The translations under genes and the position numbers were made by a program. 64,000 nt of DNA from Heterostelium album PN500 (lineage: Eukaryota > Evosea > Eumycetozoa > Acytosteliales > Acytosteliaceae): positions 868,001 to 932,000 of the forward strand of contig NW_008805066.1 in NCBI RefSeq assembly GCF_000004825.1. Reading direction: 5' to 3'. The notes under the pieces are model-generated. The model worked only from the letters and a program-made list of their open reading frames with translations, searched no databases and was not told the origin of the DNA. Positions 57,013-64,000 of the stretch are shown piece after piece; position 1 is the first letter of the stretch, and the number at the start of each line of letters is the position of its first letter.

Positions 57013-57867
57013 TCAACTGAATCAATAAATACAACAACAACAACAAACAACAATGATAATAAACAATCTTATATTTTCGCAACACACAATCTAAATGGAG
57101 CAACACTGATCAACACATCAAACAACAATTCAATTGAAGAATTACAGTTTGATTATCAATTTTATGGTACGCACTCCTCGATTTTTTCAATTGATGAATA
57201 TATCTATATATTCGGTGGATATCAAAATCCAAACAAATGGATTAAAATATCAATTCGATCGAAATCAATTGAACATATTGGTGACATCGAAGGAATCAAA
57301 GGTGATAATTATATATCAGTTTGTTATGATGGTCAAGATCATATCTATTTAGTGAATGGTCAAATAAATAATAGAATTGATCGATTCAACATCAAGACAA
57401 CGAAATTTGAATCATATCATCAAATACCTGTTGGATATGGACATCAAGCATCATCAATGATCTTCAAAGGTTCATTATATGCATTATCCCAAAATAGAAA
57501 AAAGTTATTTCAATTCGATTTAACAAATAGAACGATAACAGATCATCAAATTGATTTTAAACCTTATTCTGCTTGCCATGACAACAATGGAAATTTCTTC
57601 ATTTTAGATACAAACAAACGATTAATCAATTATAATGTTGAAACCAAACAAACAATCATTCTAAAAATATTTCCTATCATTAACAAAGCTCAACCATTTG
57701 TTATGTATCATCAAGAATCACCAACATCAAGTTATATCTATTCGTTTGGTAATTCACTTGACTGTAATTTCAAATATTCAATTGAATCCAATCAATGTGA
57801 ACCATTCGAAAGATATACTATGAATTATAATAGAGAGTTGTGTGCATCTACTTCAATTACATTATAG
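57013..57867 (+). CDS. B-box/propeller protein, copy G, C-terminal part (5' end in gap)
   Basis: An uninterrupted frame runs from the gap to TAG at 57865-57867, 284 codons. It begins with STESINTTTTNNNDNKQSYI, corresponding to the linker before the propeller in copy B, and covers the whole propeller (DEYIYIFGGYQNPNKWIKIS, CYDGQDHIYLVNG, SSMIFKGSLYALS, FKYSIESNQCEPF, CASTSI). It belongs to the first subfamily although it lies next to second-subfamily genes, and it is the only copy on the plus strand. The B-box and coiled coil presumably lie in the gap. The frame is clean, so the gene may be functional. Confidence 0.8.
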   Translation, partial: STESINTTTTTNNNDNKQSYIFATHNLNGATLINTSNNNSIEELQFDYQFYGTHSSIFSIDEYIYIFGGYQNPNKWIKISIRSKSIEHIGDIEGIKGDNYISVCYDGQDHIYLVNGQINNRIDRFNIKTTKFESYHQIPVGYGHQASSMIFKGSLYALSQNRKKLFQFDLTNRTITDHQIDFKPYSACHDNNGNFFILDTNKRLINYNVETKQTIILKIFPIINKAQPFVMYHQESPTSSYIYSFGNSLDCNFKYSIESNQCEPFERYTMNYNRELCASTSITL

Positions 57868-58714
57868 TAAATAAATTAAAGAAATTTTTTTTATTTTTAT
57901 TCTCTTAGATAGATAAATCTGTTTAAAATTATTCTTACTGTTGGGAGATGACAAAAGTAAAATGAAAAAATAAATTGAAAAGGTTAAATTGTGAATACTA
58001 TTTATCTTGAATATATATTAGGATGTTGTTTTTGTTATTACAGGTGTAAGAAATCTTAGAAGAGTTTGGAACTACATTAGAATAAACTTCTATGAACTTG
58101 CTAGTTCAAGGGTATTTTAAAAGAACTAAAATATTGTTAATAGATCTCAATATTACTAACATTCGATATTTTAATAAGATATAGGGTAAACTCTATGACC
58201 AATAAAGTAGAAAATACTATTTACAACTCCAACTATAAACTGTCCTGTCATGTTTTAAATGATTTTTAACAAATAGTTATAATATTCTAACTATCTATAA
58301 TTATATTTATTTATCATAGAGTGATCATAACAAAAACTCTTATTGATGTGTATTTAATAATGTGAAGAAATTTATAGAATTTTTTTGGATGCTTTATAAA
58401 TTTCAAAAAAGAAAATTAATAAATCATTTTTTTAAAAGCAAAAAAAAAAGATAATCTGGATTATCGATAAATCTATTGATATCAAAATTATTAAAAATAA
58501 TACAAGAATTTAAAAACAATTATAATAATTTTAAACAAATACAAAAAAAATAATAAATTAAAAGACTATAAAAATCCATTTATTTATTAACAATGTTGCT
58601 CAACTTAGGCAGAAGAAAATGATTTATATTTATTAGTTGTTCAACATATTAAAAGGACAAAGAAGAATTTTAATATTCAAAAATGAATAGTTTCATAAGA
58701 TGAATAAACTCAAT
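57868..58714. other. A+T-rich spacer with weak repeat similarity
   Basis: No gene. A stretch at 58040-58170 (AACTTGCTAGTTCAAGGGTA, AGAACTAAAATATTGTTAATAGATCT) vaguely resembles the ends of the dispersed repeat at 46620-46670 and 53785-53845, suggesting a third, decayed copy. The rest is homopolymer-rich 3' flank of the chromatin gene. Confidence 0.4.
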
Positions 58715-61700
58715 TTATAGTTGAAGATTGTTCCACCAAGTATTTTCAAAGAAAACATCTGTATTTGGCTCGCTTATAAATTGTGATTTGGGAGAATCAG
58801 TTAGTCCACTATTACCAGATTTTAAATCGTCAATGATTGGATTTTGGATAGCTTGATTAAATGAATTATTTGGACTATCATTGCTTTCATTTGATTGTGG
58901 ATATTGAACTGTTTGATACAAAGTGTCGAATTGATCTTCCATTTGATTCTCTGTTTTTACGATTGGAGTGTTGTTATTGTTGTTGGAAAACGATGTTGCT
59001 GTTTGTTGAACAATAGATTGTTGATTGTTAGCATTGTTGTTGTTTTGATTATTACTATTGTTTGGAACAAAGAAATGCTCTAAGCTACCAGTGCTTTGTA
59101 ATGACATGTTTGATAGAAAATGTGATGCGTTTGTAATTCCAGAGGAACTCTCTGCTAACATATTGTGCTGTGAACCTGTAATCGTTTGTTGTTGAGATGA
59201 ATCACCAGAGATTGGAACATTCTCATTTGATTGATGAATTGATTGAGAAGAGTCCAATTGATAAGTAGTAGTTTGGATTTGTGTTAAATCAATATTTGAA
59301 TTCAAGTATACAGAATTAGATGAAAGTTGTGGATCATTCATCGTAACATTAACAAAATGAGTATGTTGTTGCTGTTGTTGTTGTTGCTGTTGTTGTTGTT
59401 GTTGGGATGTAAAATGATCATTGTTTGTTTGATAGCAATTCTGTTGCATAGAATCTTGATAGTTAAACATTGGATGATGAAGTGGTGTTTGAAGTGGAGT
59501 GCTTGCACCATTAATAAATGTTCTTTTGTACTCGTAGGCTTCCTTGATAGCCAAACCAAAAGCAGGTGTCTGCAGATACTCAAATTCAGCACCGGTTATA
59601 AACTGGAATATGTTCTTATTTTGAACCCAATCGAAAAAGTTATCACCAAAGAAGTAGAGATAGACGGCATTATCTGGATGTCTCATACCAACCGGTATTT
59701 CCTCAGGGAAACTGATTCTCGCAGGGAAAAAGTGTGAAAGTCCACCCAGTCTCGCCCAAACCATTGATCCTGATAAATAGATATCTTTTGACACAGGTGG
59801 TTGTGGTATATGCGAGGTAAATGTTATTGTGGTGTTGTTATTGATGGTTGTAGTTGTTGTTGCTTGTTGTTGTTGTTGTGGTTGTTTAATAGCTAATACA
59901 TTAGGAGTTGCAGTTGTATTAGTAAGAGTTACAACACTGTTGGGTGTGGTGAATGGTGTTTGTTGTTCAGAAGGCACCTTTTGATCGAACCAATTGCTAC
60001 CACTTGAACTCAAAACCTTTTGATCGGTGCTCGATGCTGAAGCAGTGATGGTTGGTGGCGATTGTTTCTTGGAGGATCTGGATTTACCTGAACCTTCTTT
60101 CTTGATGGGTGGTATGGAGTCATCGGTTCTTCTTTTCTTTGATCCTTTCTTTCCTTTTTTTGATGGTTCATTTGCAACTGGTACTTCTGCCGTTGCTTTG
60201 GTAATTGTGGATTCATCACCTGTAGTTGTAGATGTTGTTGATTTATTTGCCATCGTTGTAAATTCGCTGTTTTCAAATGAATAATCAGTACTTGTTAGTG
60301 ATGAAAAGAGTGGATATGATGATGTAGATGTTCTAAAATTATTAATATTAATATAATGATTTTGATAATTTTGATAGGATGATGTTCTATCGGGTGAAGA
60401 AATAGATTGATTTACAAATGTGGGATTAATATTAGTATATTTGAAAGGTGATGTTATAAATGGTGAATAAATGGGTGATGTTTGTGAGATGTATGGTGAG
60501 TTCATATTGGGAGTGGAGTTTGAACTCGTAGAATAGTATGTACAATTGTTATTTGCCCTTGGAGTATGATAGGGTGAGTATGACGGTGTAGATGGTGGTG
60601 TTTGGTGGTGTACCACAGGAATATACGATAACGACTGTTGCAATGGTAGACCTGTATTCGTATTGAATGTTTGTATACCACTGGTGTTTCCATTAATGTT
60701 AATTAGAGTATTATTATTTTTATGAAGTATAACATTTGGATTAGATACAATATTATTATTATTGATACTGATAGTATTATTATTATGGTTGGAAGAAGGA
60801 GAGGAATTAGAGGATCTAGGATATTGTGCCCAGAGTTGTGTAGATGATTTCGAATTGAAAATAAATGGATTGTTGTTAACATAACAATCGTAGACTGTTG
60901 GTGTTAATGGAGATGGTGACGACACCATTGGTGATGCGCAATAATGTGTTTGATATAATGAGATATTATCTCGTTTTCTCGGACTGTTTGGAATGGAAAC
61001 TGCCATATTCCTCTTTTTAACACATGCACCACAATTACATATTCCTTGACAAACTAAACATAACCAATTCAATGATTTCTGACAATCAACCAATCTATAA
61101 TAATCGAATTAGTTAGTTTCAAAAAGATATGAATATGAGTGATTATATAACTACTTACGATAGATTATATCTATTTCTTAAACAATGAAAACAAAATTTC
61201 TTGTTACAATTGGCTGGTGTTAGTGCCCGGTTCTCGGATGATACTCCAGAACAGAATGCCATTTTTGATAGCGGTTTGTTCAGTTTACACTGGTGACATG
61301 TCGATTTAACATCGTTGTTGGAAAGCACAACTTGGTTGAATGCTATACTTGCAATGGAAACACTGTTTTTCGATATCATAGGTGTAAAACAATCGTCAAA
61401 TATTGCTTGTGATTCAAAGAGTTTAACTTTGATGAGAATTTCCTTGAGAGTATTCTTTGATTGCTCCAAAAGGTCGTCAATACTATTTGGTGGGAATATC
61501 TGTGTTAGATTGATATCATTGGCATGTTGTTGTTCTTTACCCTCGGCAATACAATAGATACAATAGTCAACGCAATCATCACTACCACAGCCAGTACCAC
61601 CACTACCGCCACTCTTTGCTTGATTATTATGTTGATAGGATCGGTTGAATATGACAGTTGAACAATCTGCACAGTGAAGTAGAGGTGATTGGAAATTAGG

Positions 61701-63143
61701 AGAGTTTGGATCGGTGCTGCTTTCAGGTAGCTGACGAACACCAACTGGTTTACTGAGTTTCGTTTCCTCGTGGAAGATCTTTTCGTTCCAGTTTAGGTCG
61801 AGTAACAACTTGTAGATCATCAATGTCTCACGAACATATCGAACTACCTGTTCCTGCGTGATGTCACTACGATACAACCATTCATTTCCTCGTGAAATAC
61901 TAGCTTTCAAACTATGATAAGCTATCAGCTTAGTTGGATAGTATTCGGTTTTCTTTATCGTACGGTAGAATGGAATGATGTATTCATAGGCAAGATAGAG
62001 TGAATGCGGTGTAACTCGTTGCCAAGATACCTTGATGCTGTTACCACCGATATTCAAACACTGATAGACACTACAGGATGGCAAGATCACTAGATCTCCA
62101 ACCTTTTGCTCGATAACGTAGAATCTGATACCGGATCGCATCAGATCATTGATAGGGACAATCAATGCATTCTCTTCGCTCTCCAGTGATACACCACCGC
62201 TCAGTTTTGAATTCCAAAATTCTGATACTTTGCTATGACTCTCGCTGTCCGTACAGAACCAAAAGGTAGAGGTATTGGCACTGCCGCTCACCATTAGACT
62301 ATGACTGATACTGGCACAACAATCTCTTTGGCCATGTGACCAAAAGTCATCGCCATCGATAGAGAATCGCATTGATGACGGTACCATATAGTTTGATGGC
62401 AGGTAAGATACCAAATCGTACACTGCATTCCGTTCCATTAGAGACGATGGTATCTTACTAACTAGAGGATCTTTCAGGTACTGTGACCACTCCTCTGGAC
62501 ATTCCATTGATTTCTTACTTCTTACAGATGGTGGTGTTGCTGCTGTTGTTGTTGGGGTGATTTGTCTGTTTGATCCAGATGAATAGCAGTTTGGTGTTGA
62601 TGGTACATGTGGTGAAGATATAGGTGTATTTACACCCGATTGATTTAGTTGGTCTGTCATGGACATTGACAATGATAATGGTGATGGTTGTTGTTGTTGA
62701 TCACCCATAAGATGATCAATAAATCTTCCTAATGTCCATCCATTATCAGGATAGATTATTTCGTTTAATTTATTGGAATGATCTTTCAACCATTTCAAAT
62801 TGAATAAATAATTATTGTTATTGATACTAATGTTATTATTGTTACAACTACTATTTCCTTGTATTGATATGAATTCAGATGAAACATAGTTATTATTATT
62901 ACTACTACTACTTGTTTGATTGGGAGTAGGTGGAGCAGATAGATTATGATTATAATTCGAGTTACTATTACTAATAACTACACCATTTAGATTTTGATTG
63001 AATCCACCTATTAACAATGGAAATCCATTTACATAGACATGTTCATGAACAAAATCTTCTTTATATTGAGAGATATCTATCCTTGGAGTATTGTAGAAAC
63101 CACCATTATTATTTATAATCAATGACTTTATAAAACCATTCAT
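58715..63143 (-). CDS. JmjC-like / zf-4CXXC_R1 / PWWP-like chromatin protein
   Basis: Two exons (61159-63143, 58715-61094) join in phase to 1454 residues. Residues 1-240 are Asn/Ser/Pro-rich. Residues 270-440 resemble a JmjC barrel (STFWFCTDSESHSKVSEFWN, RFYVIEQKVGDLVILPS, GNSIKVSWQRVTPHSLYLAY). Residues 635-705 form a zf-4CXXC_R1 finger, interrupted by the intron: CHQCKLNKPLSKMAFCSG, KKFCFHCLRNRYNLS, then WLCLVCQGICNCGACVKKRN, as in CDCA7 and plant KDM3-type proteins. After a long Ser/Thr/Asn-rich part comes a basic patch (KKGKKGSKKRR) and a PWWP-like module near 1110 (GSMVWARLGGLSHFFPARIS, YLYFFGDNFFDWVQ). The C-terminal 340 residues hold Gln and Asn runs. It should act in the nucleus on chromatin. 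The JmjC metal ligands appear degenerate. Confidence 0.83.
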
Positions 63144-64000
63144 CCTAAAAAATTAAAAAAAAATTATTTTTGTTTTTGGAAAAAAAAAAAAAGATAAAAG
63201 AATTTAAATAATAAATAGAAAAAGAAAAATAATAATAGATAGAAATTAATATATATGATTATATTGTTTTATTAAGAAATAAAAATTTAATAGTTTTTTT
63301 TGATTAATATCTTAAATATCATTGTAAAATTGAGTAAAAATTGATTTGTTTTTATTCCTTACTTTTGAAAGTCAACCAACCAACCAATCAATTAATGTAA
63401 ATCAATTGATTATTGGAATCGAATCTTAATATTATTAATTACACAAAATTATTTATAAAAAAAAACAAAAAACAGTAGTACTTTGAATGGAAATAGAAAA
63501 TTATAACACTTATTTGTTTTAAAAAAATATTTATTGAAATTATTTTAAAAGGTATTTATTTAAAAGTTATTTTTTTGGTCAATGAATTGAACATAGCCTA
63601 ACAAATAAAAAACTTTTTATTTTTATTATTAAATAAATTTTATGGGTGTTTTTAAAATTTAAATTATCTTCTAAGTGTTATGATCTATTATTTAAATGTA
63701 AACAAGTTCAAAGAGTATTATGTAGTTTTTTGTGGTGAAAACAAACACAAGAAAGAAGTTAAAACCATTAGATACTATTTAAAAGGAGTGTGCTATATAT
63801 CAATAGAGGTATGTAATAAAAAAATTTCAATTATTACCGTTTGTTATATCTTCAAGAATTGGTTATTGTGGAAACAAGAGATGATGATATGTTATATTTA
63901 TTTCAAAGAAATTTTTAGAAACAATGAATTTGTCAAAGTATTTATTGTGAATGAGAGAATGCTAATCCAAAAAAAATATACAAATGAATATATTTGACCT
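63144..64000. other. A+T-rich flank at the window end
   Basis: This is the upstream region of the chromatin gene, with A and T homopolymers. A 105-codon plus-strand frame at 63680-63997 (with YYVVFCGENKHKKEVKTIRY) is Ile/Lys/Tyr-rich; it could be a relic of a multigene-family protein or chance, and I do not call it a gene. Confidence 0.4.

Noticed and set aside
63680-63997. 105-codon plus-strand frame at the window end
   Set aside because: Ile/Lys/Tyr composition is what A+T-rich DNA gives by chance; no motif or splice support. It could be a relic.

Overview
The window is nuclear DNA of a dictyostelid social amoeba. Non-coding DNA is extremely A+T-rich with long A and T runs, introns are short (mostly 55-130 bp) with GTAAGT-like donors, coding DNA carries Asn and Gln homopolymer tracts, and the gene content fits: a ComC-like EGF/IPT receptor, an IPT/TIG adhesion-type protein, PanC, Hook and a PGQYGQ-repeat VWA protein. 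Coding DNA is less A+T-biased than I would expect of D. discoideum, so another dictyostelid is likely; I cannot fix the species. A run of exactly 100 N (56912-57011) and many small frame breaks, including two in the near-invariant polyubiquitin gene, show this is draft sequence.

Layout. (1) 0.7-13.1 kb, accessory: a broken IPT/TIG surface-protein gene, then a tandem array of minus-strand genes for B-box/coiled-coil/beta-propeller (TRIM-like, no RING) proteins at 2.8-4.5, 8.2-10.0 and 11.3-13.1 kb, alternating with broken plus-strand genes that look like Uma2-type PD-(D/E)XK nucleases, plus one orphan ORF. (2) 13.4-40.4 kb, core: Hook dynein adaptor (7 exons), mitochondrial glycerol-3-phosphate dehydrogenase, an RsmJ-like rRNA methyltransferase with a mitochondrial-type leader, a small low-complexity protein, a small heat-shock protein, pantothenate synthetase, a 54-aa mini-ORF, six-unit polyubiquitin, an SLC44 choline-transporter-like protein, NIPSNAP, a ComC-like receptor (9 exons), a VWA protein and a dihydroorotate-dehydrogenase-like enzyme. 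(3) 40.7-58.2 kb, accessory again: gene relics, an intact Cys-rich nuclear-type gene, a rearranged DDE transposase relic, four more B-box/propeller loci, a GATA-like finger gene ending in a 41-bp foldback, an apparently whole Crinkler/RHS-type P-loop NTPase gene and two copies of a long dispersed non-coding repeat. (4) 58.7-63.1 kb: one 1454-aa chromatin protein combining a degenerate JmjC domain, a CDCA7-type zf-4CXXC_R1 finger and a PWWP-like domain.

The core genes are not linked by pathway; they are ordinary eukaryotic neighbours with several divergent or convergent pairs. The accessory blocks do seem to belong together: fast-duplicating B-box/propeller proteins, nuclease-like and NTPase genes and a surface adhesion protein lie within the same unstable DNA, and the propeller genes vary most in the middle of the propeller. 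This is the best candidate here for a system not yet described; any role in self/non-self recognition or element defence is inference. Exon boundaries quoted were derived by hand from GT/AG sites with reading-frame continuity.
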